A stretch of DNA of 48,935 nucleotides from an uncultured Lachnospiraceae bacterium (GCA_910579395.1 CAJTUC010000026.1:1-48935), one strand, 5' to 3'; shown: positions 39,528 through 47,881, counted from the first letter of the stretch. The notes: generated by a model not told the origin, from the sequence alone. Program-made: numbers and translations.

Positions 39528-40265
39528 ATGAGAACAGGAATGCTGTCGATAGCGGTATGCGATGATGAAATCAGGGAATGTTGCACGATATCGGGGAAAA
39601 TCAGGGAAATTCTGGAAGAAATGGGGCAGCCGTGTCTGGTGCGTCAGTTTTTCGGCGGACAGGAATTGCTGCGGGACGCTGCACAGTTTGACCTCATTTT
39701 TCTGGATATTATGATGCATCCGCCGGATGGTATGAAAACGGCGCAGATGCTGCGGGAAAAAGAGAATGATATGCTCCTCGTTTTTGTCTCTTCCAGCAGA
39801 AGTTATGTATTCGATGCTTATGATGTGGAAGCCTTTCAATACCTCCTAAAGCCGATTGATGAAAAAAAGCTGAAGAGTGTGCTGCAAAGAGCGGTCGATA
39901 AAATACAAAGGCGCTCTCAGGAATTTATCATTGTCAGTAAGGAACGAAAGAACCGGAAATTATTTCTGGATGATATCTATTATTTTGAAATCCGGGGAAG
40001 AACGATTGTGGTACATGGAACGGAAGGCCTTTTTACCTATTACGGACAAATCGGTGTTTTAGAAAAGACGCTGCAGGAAAAGGGATTTTTCCGATGCCAT
40101 AAGAGTTTTCTCATAAATCTGAAATATGCCGATGTTTATAACAGGCAGGAAGTGCTTCTGGCAAATGGAGAGAAGATCATGATCGCAAGAAGAAGATATG
40201 AAGAATTTGGAAAAGCAATACTGGCTTATATGAGAAAGAGCGGTGGGATAGGCAGTGAAAAATGA
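39528..40265 (+). CDS. LytTR-family response regulator
   Basis: A 245-residue regulator: receiver domain (AVCDDE, phospho-acceptor D60 in IFLDIMMHPPDG, K in YLLKPI) followed by a LytTR DNA-binding domain (IYYFEIRGRTIVVHGTEG, FFRCHKSFLINLKYAD). This is the AgrA/VirR class. The start could also be ATG 39540 (MLSIAVCDDE); both ATGs crowd their ribosome sites. It overlaps the kinase gene by 11 bases. No pre-peptide or AgrB-like gene is next to it. Bases 39368-39527 hold no gene or clear promoter. Confidence 0.92.
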   Translation: MRTGMLSIAVCDDEIRECCTISGKIREILEEMGQPCLVRQFFGGQELLRDAAQFDLIFLDIMMHPPDGMKTAQMLREKENDMLLVFVSSSRSYVFDAYDVEAFQYLLKPIDEKKLKSVLQRAVDKIQRRSQEFIIVSKERKNRKLFLDDIYYFEIRGRTIVVHGTEGLFTYYGQIGVLEKTLQEKGFFRCHKSFLINLKYADVYNRQEVLLANGEKIMIARRRYEEFGKAILAYMRKSGGIGSEK

Positions 40266-41607
40266 AATTTGGTTCATGATACCGTGTTATCTTGGATATG
40301 CGTGGGCTGCAGGCAGGTTTTGTAAAAGCTGTCTGGAAACTGCCGGACGAAAGGAGGTTCTGTTCGCGGTACTTTTCTGGGGCGGATGGATGGCGGGAGC
40401 CGGAATCCGTCATGGCCCGATTCCGGATATCGCTTTTATGATACTGCAATGTGCTTTTCTGACGTCCCTCGTGCTTTTGCTTTTTCGAGGGGAGACAGAG
40501 AAAAAAGTGTTGGCAGCATCCATGCTTCTTGCGGTCTTCACGCTTGCGGAGAATTTTTGTGAATCCGCCTTGTCGTGTCTGCTGTTGGTCTGGCTGCATA
40601 CGGTGAGGAAGATAGAGGAGCCTTTTTTAGGAGAAAGGATGATGGGAATAAGCGTCTGCATCATCAGAGTCGCATTCGTCATTCTTTTCCTCTATGGGAT
40701 GTCTGAGTGGGCAGCGCCTGTTTTTTATGGTAAAAGCCGGAAGTGGTATATGACACTGGCGGTTCCGCTGCTCGTACTTACGTTGGTGATGCTGCTCGTG
40801 AACTGGGGAGCGGGCAATGGCATCCTGGTCAGGGGCGCAGAAAAAATGGGGTTGTATTATGACCAGATCTTCAGCCATTTATATATTATCATTCTGTCGG
40901 TATTGTCGATGTTCGCGGCCTGTTCTTATGTGATCGGCATGAACAGGCTGTATCTGGAACAGCAAAAGAGCGGCCAGTACCATGCGCAGGTCGCGGCCTA
41001 TAAGATGTTGGAAGAACAATATGAGCAGGCGGAACGGCTGCGGCATGACATGAAGAATCATCTCATCGCTTTGTCGGGGCTGCTGGAGGACCGGGAATGG
41101 GAAAAGATGCGGGCCTATCTGCAGAAAATGGGAAACAGCGGCAGTCTTGAGACCGACGGGGATGCGACAGGGAATAAGGTCGTGGACGCACTTTTGTATC
41201 GGAAGCGGAAGATTGCGGAGAAAAAGCATATTTTATGGAAATGTGACGTGCAGATGTCCGGTCTTGACGACATTGATGAATTTGATCTGTGCGTATTATT
41301 CGGAAATATACTGGACAATGCGGTGGAGGCCTGTGAAAGGCTGGGAAACGGCAGAGAGCGGTTCATTGCTATTCAGGCGAGAATCATAAAAAGATATTTT
41401 CTGCTGGAGGTGAAGAACAGCGCCGACGTGGAAGCGAACGAAAAGCGAAGAGCGGCAGGCGGCGAATACAGGCATGGAATCGGTACATTGAATATTCAGG
41501 ATATGGTGCAGCGGTATCACGGCGTCGTGGACAGGAAAGCCGGAGAGGGCGTTTATGTCATTTCCGTTCTGCTGCCTTTGGAAAATGGAAAAGGAAAGGT
41601 ATGGTGA
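40255..41607 (+). CDS. GHKL-type sensor histidine kinase
   Basis: A 450-residue kinase with about six membrane helices over residues 1-215, then a coiled segment with the phospho-acceptor H264 in RLRHDMKNH and a GHKL ATPase (LFGNILDNAVEACERL, HGIGTLNIQDMVQRYHG). The layout is that of AgrC/ComD-like peptide sensors. The start is GTG 40255, inside the end of the LytTR gene, giving translational coupling. The ligand is unknown. Confidence 0.9.
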   Translation: MKNEIWFMIPCYLGYAWAAGRFCKSCLETAGRKEVLFAVLFWGGWMAGAGIRHGPIPDIAFMILQCAFLTSLVLLLFRGETEKKVLAASMLLAVFTLAENFCESALSCLLLVWLHTVRKIEEPFLGERMMGISVCIIRVAFVILFLYGMSEWAAPVFYGKSRKWYMTLAVPLLVLTLVMLLVNWGAGNGILVRGAEKMGLYYDQIFSHLYIIILSVLSMFAACSYVIGMNRLYLEQQKSGQYHAQVAAYKMLEEQYEQAERLRHDMKNHLIALSGLLEDREWEKMRAYLQKMGNSGSLETDGDATGNKVVDALLYRKRKIAEKKHILWKCDVQMSGLDDIDEFDLCVLFGNILDNAVEACERLGNGRERFIAIQARIIKRYFLLEVKNSADVEANEKRRAAGGEYRHGIGTLNIQDMVQRYHGVVDRKAGEGVYVISVLLPLENGKGKVW

Positions 41608-41612
41608 TTTTT

Positions 41613-42158
41613 ATGAATGTAAAAACAATGGATGGACTGATCGGAGCAGGCGTGAATATGAATTTGATGGATGTTCCAATCAGAGTCTACAAGGAAGCAC
41701 GCCGAAAGGGCGATTTGGCAACGATGGAGCGGTCTATGGGGTATGCCGGCGATTTTGCGGAAAAAGCCTGGGAATATGAGGCGAAGGCCGACGAGGGGAT
41801 GAAGGAAGAAGCAAGAGAGAAAAAAGAAGAAGCGAAAGAAGCGCTTGCAGAGACCATCGAGAAGCGGCAGGAAGAGCGAAGAGCCGAACAGGAAGCGCTG
41901 GAAGAGAAAATCGAGGCACAGAGAAATAAAGATACGGCGGACAGGAAAAGCGAAGGAACAAAGGAAGCGGGAGCAGATGGAGAAGGTGAAGAAATAAAAG
42001 GAACGGGAGCAGGCGGAACGGAAGTTCCGGAAGTGAAGATGGAAGCAGTCCCCAAGGCGGCTGCTAAAAATGACAGGCCTGCGCTCTATACGAGTACAGG
42101 GAATGTAAGAGAGCCGGAGGAGCAGGGCGTTGGTATGAGTGTTTCCGTCCGCACATAA
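41613..42158 (+). CDS. Charged coiled-coil protein of unknown function
   Basis: A 181-residue protein, alpha-helical and highly charged from about residue 45 to 115 (KADEGMKEEAREKKEEAKEAL...), with a low-complexity tail ending GMSVSVRT. The first 45 residues (GLIGAGVNMNLMDVPIRVYKEARRKGDLATMERSMGYAGDFAEKA) look conserved rather than random, including the KGDLATMERSMGYA segment. No membrane segment or enzyme motif is seen. The start is either ATG 41613 (after GGTGATTTTT) or 41601, which overlaps the kinase stop. It follows the kinase directly and may be cotranscribed. Confidence 0.65.
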   Translation: MNVKTMDGLIGAGVNMNLMDVPIRVYKEARRKGDLATMERSMGYAGDFAEKAWEYEAKADEGMKEEAREKKEEAKEALAETIEKRQEERRAEQEALEEKIEAQRNKDTADRKSEGTKEAGADGEGEEIKGTGAGGTEVPEVKMEAVPKAAAKNDRPALYTSTGNVREPEEQGVGMSVSVRT

Positions 42159-42214
42159 GGTAGAAGATCGACACAATTTTGAAAGTATTGCGCGTAAAAA
42201 TCTGATCGTATCTC

Positions 42215-42243
42215 TTTACAAAAGGAACGAAGCTGTCTACAAT
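42215..42243 (+). promoter_or_regulatory. Promoter of the GH3 gene
   Basis: TTTACA (42215-42220), 17 bases, TACAAT (42238-42243). A 12-base perfect palindrome TGCAAATTTGCA (42271-42282) lies about 20 bases after the expected transcription start and could be an operator. Confidence 0.65.
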
Positions 42244-42302
42244 GAATTGAGAAACAGTAGAAAGCACGTTTGCAAATTTGCAGAATGGAGAAAGGTCAGG
42301 TC

Positions 42303-45095
42303 ATGGAGATGAGGAACAGATATGAGATCGACTGGAAGGCATACGCCGCGAAGGCCCGGGAAACGGCAGCAGAGGGCGCGGTTCTATTAAAAAATGACAA
42401 GGATGCGCTTCCGTTGCGGGAAGGGGAAAAACTGGCGGTATTCGGGCGGATTCAATTTGATTACTACAAAAGCGGCACGGGTTCCGGCGGTATGATCAAT
42501 ACAAGATACGTGGTGGGCATTCTGGATGCCCTAAAAGAAGAAAAGCTTGTGCTGAATCAGGAACTGGAAGAAATCTATCGGGCATGGCTGAAAGAGCATC
42601 CCTTTGACTGGGGGACCGGATGGGCGCAGGAACCCTGGAGCCAGGAGGAAATGCCGCTCGATGATGAGACGGTGAAGAAAGCGGCAGAAGAAAGCGATGC
42701 GGCCCTCATTATCATTGGACGTACTGCGGGGGAAGACCGTGATACGAAGGCGGAAAAAGGCAGCTATTATCTTTCGGAAGCGGAAGAGAAGATGCTCGCG
42801 CAGGTATGTACGGCCTTTGAACGGGTCATTGTGGCGCTGAATGTGGGAAGCATTATCGATATGAAGTGGGTGGAGACTTATCGGCCTCAGGCGGTCCTTT
42901 ACATATGGCAGGGCGGTATGGAAGGCGGGCATGCGGCGGCGGATGTACTGATGGGCAGGGTCAATCCGTCTGGGAAAATGGCGGATACGATTGCGCTTTC
43001 CGTGGAAGATTATCCTTCCAGCAGTAATTTTGGCGGTGCGGAAGGGAATCGGTATGCAGAGGATATTTATGTAGGATATCGCTATTTTGAGACTTTTGAA
43101 CCGGCGAAAGGCAAGGTGCTTTATCCTTTTGGTTTCGGTCTTTCATATACTTCTTTTACAATGGAATGCAGTATGGAGACAAAAGAGGATGGCTGTATTT
43201 TCCGTGTCCGGGTAAAAAATACGGGCAGCGTTTCCGGAAAAGAGGTCGTTCAGGTATATGTCAATGCGCCGCAGGGGCTTCTTGGAAAACCGTCGCGCGT
43301 TCTGGCTGCTTTTGCGAAAACAGGATGTCTTGCGCCGGGAGAGGTGCAGGAACTCTGTCTGGAAGTAAAGAAAACTGCGTTTGCATCGTATGATGACAGT
43401 GGTGTGACGGGGCATAAGTCCTGTTATGTGCTGGAAGCCGGAAACTATCTCTTCTTTGTGGGAGCGGATGTCAGAAGTGCCGAACAGGCCGGAAGCATGG
43501 AGATAGCGGAAACAGAAGTTTTGTCGCAGTGTACGGAAGCATTGGCGCCGGTGGAGACGTTTGAACGGTTAAAGCCGGCTGCGGAAGGGGATGCGCTTGT
43601 TCCTTTCTGGGAAAAAGCCCCTCTTCGATCTTGTGATATGACGTTACGGAGCAAAGAAGAGAAAAAGATGGACTTCCCTTATACGGGCGATAAGGGATAC
43701 AGGTTAGCGGATGTCTATGATAAAAAGGTCTCTATGGAAGAATTTGTCATGCAGCTTCGTGACGAGGAACTGTGCTGCCTTGTCCGGGGTGAGGGGATGT
43801 GTTCTCCGAAAGTAACGCCGGGAACGGCCGCGGCTTTCGGCGGTGTTACAAAGGCGCTGGAAAATTACGGTATTCCGTGTGGATGCTGTGCGGACGGACC
43901 TTCGGGTATTCGTATGGACTGCGGAACTTATGCGTTCGCGCTGCCGAATGGAACCTGTATGGCCTGCAGTTTTAACGAAGATCTGGTAGAGCAGCTCTAC
44001 GAGATGGAAGGCGCAGAATTGCGGAAGAATCGTATTGATATTCTATTGGGACCGGGTATGAACATTCACAGAAATCCTTTGAATGGCCGGAACTTTGAAT
44101 ATTTTTCGGAAGACCCCTTTTTGACGGGAAAGATGGCGGCGGCACAGATTCGGGGAATGGCAAAATATCAGGTCACGGGCGCCATGAAGCATTTTGCGGC
44201 CAACAATCAGGAGTATAACCGTAGATTATATAATTCGGTCGTTTCGGAACGTGCTTTGCGGGAGATTTATCTGAAAGGCTATGAGATTGCCGTAAAAGAA
44301 AGCAGCCCGTACGCGATCATGACGACTTACGGTGGAATCAACGGCATCTGGACTGCTGGCAATTACGACCTTCTGACAACAATCCTTCGGAATGAATGGC
44401 ATTACGAGGGGCTTGTCATGACAGACTGGTGGGCGGAAATCAATGATGAGGGACAGACGCCTGTCAGGACAAATGTTGCCGCTATGGTGCGGAGTCAGAA
44501 TGACGTCTACATGGTAACGCGGGATTCCGGAGAAAACGCCAATGGGGATAACCTGAAAGAATGTCTGGGAAATGGTACTTTGACGAGAGCGGAACTGGTA
44601 AGATGTGCCGTCAATATATTGGGCGTGCTGCTGCGTTCGCCGGTTATGGACAGAAGTCTGGGACGTCTCAGTAAAGAAGAACTGGATGCGGCTGAGAACA
44701 TGGTAGAAGATGTGCTGACAGAAGCCGATATGGAATGGTATTCGTTAGAAGAGAAGCTCGAACTGGATGGGAAGGAAATCGATACGGGCAAAGGAAAATC
44801 CTTTATGTGCGGCTTCCGTACAAAGCAGATGAGTTTTTATAAACTCCGTCTGCGGGTCAAGGTGGATGCTTCCGAGCTCGCTCAGGTTCCGGTCTCCATT
44901 TTTGTGAACAGCAAACTGCTTGGGACGCATACCCTGAATGGAACCGGCGGAGAGTTTGTGGAGATAGAGCAGCCTTTGGGACTGTTCTTCAATCTCAGTA
45001 ATTATTTGAAACTGTATTTTGCGGAAAGCGGTATGCAGATAGAAAAGATGAGCGTAATAAGTGTGGGAAGCGGTTCTAAAGACGTCTCGTCATAG
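42303..45095 (+). CDS. Family 3 glycoside hydrolase, domain-permuted beta-glucosidase type
   Basis: A 930-residue GH3 enzyme whose domains are in reverse order. The GH3 C-terminal domain (AAEGAVLLKNDKDALPL, AGEDRDTKAEKGSYYLSEAEE) and the fibronectin-like domain (GKVLYPFGFGLSYTSF, VRVKNTGSVSGKEVVQVYV) come first. The barrel with nucleophile D708 in VMTDWW follows (GPSGIRMDCG, GPGMNIHRNPLNGRNFEYFSEDP, MKHFAANNQEYNR). This layout is known from beta-glucosidases of ruminal and gut Firmicutes. No signal peptide, so it probably acts inside on imported glucosides; the exact sugar is not clear. I prefer ATG 42303, after GAGAAAGG. The last codons and the stop come from dispersed element D. Confidence 0.92.
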   Translation: MEMRNRYEIDWKAYAAKARETAAEGAVLLKNDKDALPLREGEKLAVFGRIQFDYYKSGTGSGGMINTRYVVGILDALKEEKLVLNQELEEIYRAWLKEHPFDWGTGWAQEPWSQEEMPLDDETVKKAAEESDAALIIIGRTAGEDRDTKAEKGSYYLSEAEEKMLAQVCTAFERVIVALNVGSIIDMKWVETYRPQAVLYIWQGGMEGGHAAADVLMGRVNPSGKMADTIALSVEDYPSSSNFGGAEGNRYAEDIYVGYRYFETFEPAKGKVLYPFGFGLSYTSFTMECSMETKEDGCIFRVRVKNTGSVSGKEVVQVYVNAPQGLLGKPSRVLAAFAKTGCLAPGEVQELCLEVKKTAFASYDDSGVTGHKSCYVLEAGNYLFFVGADVRSAEQAGSMEIAETEVLSQCTEALAPVETFERLKPAAEGDALVPFWEKAPLRSCDMTLRSKEEKKMDFPYTGDKGYRLADVYDKKVSMEEFVMQLRDEELCCLVRGEGMCSPKVTPGTAAAFGGVTKALENYGIPCGCCADGPSGIRMDCGTYAFALPNGTCMACSFNEDLVEQLYEMEGAELRKNRIDILLGPGMNIHRNPLNGRNFEYFSEDPFLTGKMAAAQIRGMAKYQVTGAMKHFAANNQEYNRRLYNSVVSERALREIYLKGYEIAVKESSPYAIMTTYGGINGIWTAGNYDLLTTILRNEWHYEGLVMTDWWAEINDEGQTPVRTNVAAMVRSQNDVYMVTRDSGENANGDNLKECLGNGTLTRAELVRCAVNILGVLLRSPVMDRSLGRLSKEELDAAENMVEDVLTEADMEWYSLEEKLELDGKEIDTGKGKSFMCGFRTKQMSFYKLRLRVKVDASELAQVPVSIFVNSKLLGTHTLNGTGGEFVEIEQPLGLFFNLSNYLKLYFAESGMQIEKMSVISVGSGSKDVSS

Positions 45096-45113
45096 GACGA
45101 GACGCCAAGAACT
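45072..45113. repeat. Dispersed hairpin element, copy D (arm 1 only)
   Basis: GTTCT (45073-45077) pairs with AGAAC (45108-45112), enclosing a perfect CGTCTCGTC (45083-45091) / GACGAGACG (45096-45104) hairpin. It matches arm 1 of copies A-C (GTTCTAA...CCAAGAACT) but lacks arm 2 and the closing stem. The GH3 stop codon TAG (45093-45095) falls in the hairpin loop. Confidence 0.7.
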
Positions 45114-45513
45114 ATTACAGCTTTACCTGTATCTTCATGAAAAAAGTATACCGAAAGATTCACAGAAGTCAAAAAACACAGGGAACAATATTATGAATGA
45201 TGCAAATCATCATCTGATTGTCTGTGAAGTTGATGGAAAGATCGTGGCATCCTGCATATGTGTGATTATTCCAAACCTAACAAGAAATGTTCGCTCATAC
45301 GCATTTGTTGAAAACGTGGTAGCACATGGAGAATATCGAAAGAAATATGCTACGGCTTGCCTAAATTTTGCTAAGAAAATTGCAGAAGAGAATCATTGCT
45401 ACAAGATAATGCTGCTTACAGGATCAAAGGAAGAAAGTACATTGAATTTTTATCGAAATGCCGGATATAGCAGCTCGGATAAGACGGCGTTTATTCAGTG
45501 GATAGATATGTAA
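45110..45513 (+). pseudogene. GNAT acetyltransferase, 5'-truncated
   Basis: The frame from about 45110 encodes most of a GNAT domain: ELLQLYLYLHEKSIP (helix 1), DGKIVASCICVIIP, the acetyl-CoA region VENVVAHGEYRKKYATACL, and YKIMLLTGSKEESTLNFYRNAGY, ending at 45511-45513. The first beta strand and the start codon are missing; element D sits there instead. The only in-frame ATG (near 45193) would remove a third of the fold. The acetyl-CoA motif reads RKKYA, where RxxGxA is expected, so the loop glycine is absent. Both signs point to a broken gene. The sequence is more AT-rich than the genes before it. Confidence 0.7.
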
Positions 45514-45562
45514 TAATACACATATTTTGATTTTGTTATGATAGAAAGTGAGGGCTTTGGTT

Positions 45563-46054
45563 ATGACATGCAAGTTGAGAAATATGACGGCAATTTATTT
45601 ATTAAAGAAAGATAGAATATTGCTCTTATACAGACAGGGCGGAAAAGTTGTAAGTAATGTATGGACAGGCTCTGCCGGAGGTCATTTTGAAGAATTTGAA
45701 CTAAATGATGCAAAGGCTTGTGTATTAAGAGAGATGAATGAGGAACTGGGACTTCGTGAAGATGATATCCGAAATCTTTCTCTTAGATATGTTACCTTAC
45801 GAAGAACAAAAGGGGAGATAAGGCAGAATTACTATTTTTTCGCAATGCTTCAAGATGGAGTTAGTGATGATTTGGGCTCAAACGAAGGGGAATTGAAATG
45901 GTTTCCGCTAAATAAATTGAATGAACTGGAAATGCCATATACAGCAAGGTATGTTATGGATCATTATTGTTCAATCGGACAATATTCAGACAAGATATAT
46001 ACAGGTGTAGCAAATGAGAATGAGGTGATTTTTTTGGAATTGCCGGAATTTTGA
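45563..46054 (+). CDS. NUDIX hydrolase
   Basis: A 163-residue NUDIX-fold hydrolase. The Nudix box is recognisable in GGHFEEFELNDAKACVLREMNEELGL, with the REMNEE catalytic core, though two residues longer than the textbook spacing between G and R. Such proteins hydrolyse nucleoside diphosphate derivatives (MutT-like); the substrate cannot be told. ATG 45563 follows AGTGAGGG; an in-frame GTG at 45548 precedes it. The AT-rich sequence and broken GNAT genes on both sides suggest an acquired cassette. Confidence 0.88.
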   Translation: MTCKLRNMTAIYLLKKDRILLLYRQGGKVVSNVWTGSAGGHFEEFELNDAKACVLREMNEELGLREDDIRNLSLRYVTLRRTKGEIRQNYYFFAMLQDGVSDDLGSNEGELKWFPLNKLNELEMPYTARYVMDHYCSIGQYSDKIYTGVANENEVIFLELPEF

Positions 46055-46074
46055 TGTAGTGACAGAGGTGTAGA

Positions 46075-46236
46075 ATGGTACAAAAATTTGAATATAAAAA
46101 TGTCACATTGGATGACATCGATGAATTGGTAAGAACAAGGATTATAGTTCTTCGTGCAGCAAATAGGCTATAAGAGGATGTGGATATGTCTCTTGTGGAG
46201 AAGGAGTCTGTGGTGGGTTCATACATGCCGAACTGA
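46075..46236 (+). pseudogene. GNAT acetyltransferase N-terminal remnant with in-frame stop
   Basis: ATG 46075 encodes MVQKFEYKNVTLDDIDELVRTRIIVLRAANRL, the typical start of a GNAT protein, then TAA. In the same frame reading continues EDVDMSLVEKES, which also fits the family, before drifting off at about 46215 and stopping at 46236. So a nonsense mutation and a deletion have removed the gene. Bases 46237-46600 contain no intact gene. Confidence 0.65.
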
Positions 46237-46239
46237 AAA

Positions 46240-46338
46240 TTAAGATTGTTGTTCATGCCAGTCTCCCTCCCACAGGTATTGTGCACCATCCAGCAGGTCA
46301 ATAATAGCTGTTAGCATATTGGCGTATTCGGTCTGCAA
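46240..46338 (-). CDS. Small ORF or remnant of unknown function (32 aa)
   Basis: On the minus strand, TTG 46338 follows GAGGAG at about 9 bases and opens a 32-codon frame (LQTEYANMLTAIIDLLDGAQ, then YLWEGDWHEQQS) to TAA at 46240-46242. It is a compact amphipathic helix with a Trp-rich end and reads like a real protein segment. I do not recognise it. It lies in decayed sequence, so it may be a fragment from a mobile element. Confidence 0.3.
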   Translation of the reverse strand: MQTEYANMLTAIIDLLDGAQYLWEGDWHEQQS

Positions 46339-46604
46339 TGGTAATGCTCCTCGTTATGGGTGTGGCAGCAGGCTGTAATAGATAACCTGACAGCCACAGA
46401 AATTTATTCATTGTGAGTAATAAAAAAGTAGATTATATCAAGCCGATAGAAATTTATCGGTGCAGATACTGCAACTAATTCGCTGCTAGAAATTGTGAAA
46501 ACGATGCGAAAAGAGTAATATTTGGCGAAATGGATGTGCCCGAAATGTAGGAAATATCAGCATTTGAGAGTTGCTGATAAAAACTTCGGGAAGAGTTCGA
46601 ATGG

Positions 46605-46638
46605 AAAAGACTCTGTCATAGAGTCTTTTCCGCGTTTT
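46605..46638 (+). terminator. Hairpin at the end of the ECF gene
   Basis: AAAAGACTCT (46605-46614) pairs perfectly with AGAGTCTTTT (46620-46629) over a 5-base loop; a T-run (46635-46641) follows on the plus strand. The loop contains the stop codon of the minus-strand ECF gene. Confidence 0.6.
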
Positions 46639-47137
46639 TTTCTGCAAGTTTTAAGATGGAGATGATCGGCATGATCAGGATTCCGCAAAGAAAATTGCTG
46701 ATGCCATGAACAAAATCCCAAGGCAGACCTGCGATGATCCAGGCAATCATGCCTTTGAAATTCAGGCCGAACAGGAGCGCCTGCGCCGGCGCATACAATG
46801 TTCCGAATAGAAAACCGTGTGCCGCACATACTGCCATATATATGAGTGGCCGGATGGCCTTTGGCATATTGGGGGGAAGAAGCATAACAACTCCCCAGAG
46901 AATTGTCCATACATATAAATAAGGAACCCACCATGTTGCGAAACCGCAGAAAATACCGTTCAAAATCACATAGGTATAAATGGGGTACAGCGCCTTTTTC
47001 CTGTAAACAACCGTAAAGGCGACTGTAAATACGCCGAGAAGATGAACGTTGGGAAACAGTTCCATCAGAAATTTGGAAGCATACATGATGGAGCCGAGCA
47101 TTCCGAAAATGGCGATTTCCCTAATCGTAAGCTTCAT
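46616..47137 (-). CDS. ECF transporter S-component, probably for cobalamin
   Basis: A 173-residue integral membrane protein with about six helices (IAIFGMLGSIMYASKFLMELFP; VHLLGVFTVAFTVVY; YPIYTYVILNGIFCGF; YLYVWTILWGVVMLL; IYMAVCAAHGFLFGTLY; WDFVHGISNFLCGILIMPIISIL), the size and layout of ECF S-components that capture a vitamin and dock on a shared energising module. The start is ATG 47137, 24 bases after the DUF4430 lipoprotein gene, in the same transcript behind a cobalamin riboswitch. That context suggests vitamin B12 or a precursor as substrate. The ATPase/T-component genes are not here and would be shared. Confidence 0.78.
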   Translation of the reverse strand: MKLTIREIAIFGMLGSIMYASKFLMELFPNVHLLGVFTVAFTVVYRKKALYPIYTYVILNGIFCGFATWWVPYLYVWTILWGVVMLLPPNMPKAIRPLIYMAVCAAHGFLFGTLYAPAQALLFGLNFKGMIAWIIAGLPWDFVHGISNFLCGILIMPIISILKLAEKNAEKTL

Positions 47138-47161
47138 GGAAAAGGATGCCCCCTTTGCGGT

Positions 47162-47626
47162 CTACTCGACTTTGAAGGAGTAACTTTCTCCTTCTGTGAT
47201 CGGGGTGGAATCGACGCCCGTCGCGGCATACTCACCGTTGATGTAAAAGGCCCAGTATACGCCGTCCGCATCATAATCCGCCGTGATGCCGTTGACCGTT
47301 TTGACATAAAGGCCGTATTCGCTTTCATCGCCCGCGATCAGTTCGAGCTCAGTCAGCGCATCGCCGACGATTTCCTGATCGGTGTGAATCTCAAACGGCG
47401 TCTCATTGCCGTCCTTATCCACCACGGTAAAAGCAAAACTGGTACTGCCTTCTCCCAGCACGGTCGTCTCTGTCTGGGTACTGCTGCCTGTTTCTTCCGT
47501 TTTAGCGGCGGAAGGCGTACTGTTGCCTGAACTGCCATTACAACCTGTTGTAGAAAGTGCCATAGCCACAATCAGCACCATACAAAGGATGAATGACGAT
47601 AACTTTTTGTTTCGTTTCATTTTCAT
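47162..47626 (-). CDS. DUF4430 lipoprotein (transcobalamin-like domain)
   Basis: A 154-residue lipoprotein: signal peptide with hydrophobic core (SFILCMVLIVAMAL) and lipobox STTGC (cysteine at about residue 29), a Ser/Thr-rich linker, then a DUF4430 domain (SFAFTVVDKDGNETPFEIHTDQEIVGDALTE ... DADGVYWAFYINGEYAATGVDSTPITEGESYSFKVE). DUF4430 resembles the beta domain of transcobalamin and intrinsic factor. ATG 47626 follows AAAGGAGAAC; the frame is open further upstream, but that part is the riboswitch. Cell-surface B12 capture for the S-component next door is the likely role (inferred). Confidence 0.85.
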   Translation of the reverse strand: MKMKRNKKLSSFILCMVLIVAMALSTTGCNGSSGNSTPSAAKTEETGSSTQTETTVLGEGSTSFAFTVVDKDGNETPFEIHTDQEIVGDALTELELIAGDESEYGLYVKTVNGITADYDADGVYWAFYINGEYAATGVDSTPITEGESYSFKVE

Positions 47627-47689
47627 AGAATAGTTCTCCTTTGTTGTTATTTCCTCTGAAAACCGGCGCTCGCAGTTATAGAAAGAGGA

Positions 47690-47870
47690 TTGTCTGTCCG
47701 GATATTTCGACTCGGCGTGCCATGCACCGGCCTTCTCGGATAAATTCCAATGGCGTTTTCCCGTATGTGGCATCGGGTCAGGTTCATGGTAGTTCTATAT
47801 GCCTTACGGCGACGGGCTCGTACAGGATTTACACCTGTTTCCCCAGACAGTACAGTTACTATCATAATTC
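47690..47870 (-). ncRNA. Cobalamin riboswitch
   Basis: On the minus strand the conserved core reads GGGGAAACAGGTGTAAATCC (47843 down to 47824), followed by TGTACGAGCCCGTCGCCGTA, as in the cobalamin family (GGGAA..GGTGNAAATCC..GCCCGC.ACTGT). A variable middle and a CGAGTCGAAATATCCGG segment (about 47700-47716) complete the fold. A stem TCCTCT/AGAGGA between riboswitch and ribosome site may be the expression platform. It should switch the lipoprotein and S-component genes off when B12 is plentiful. The boundaries are approximate. Confidence 0.85.
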
Positions 47871-47881
47871 TTTGGAGACAT

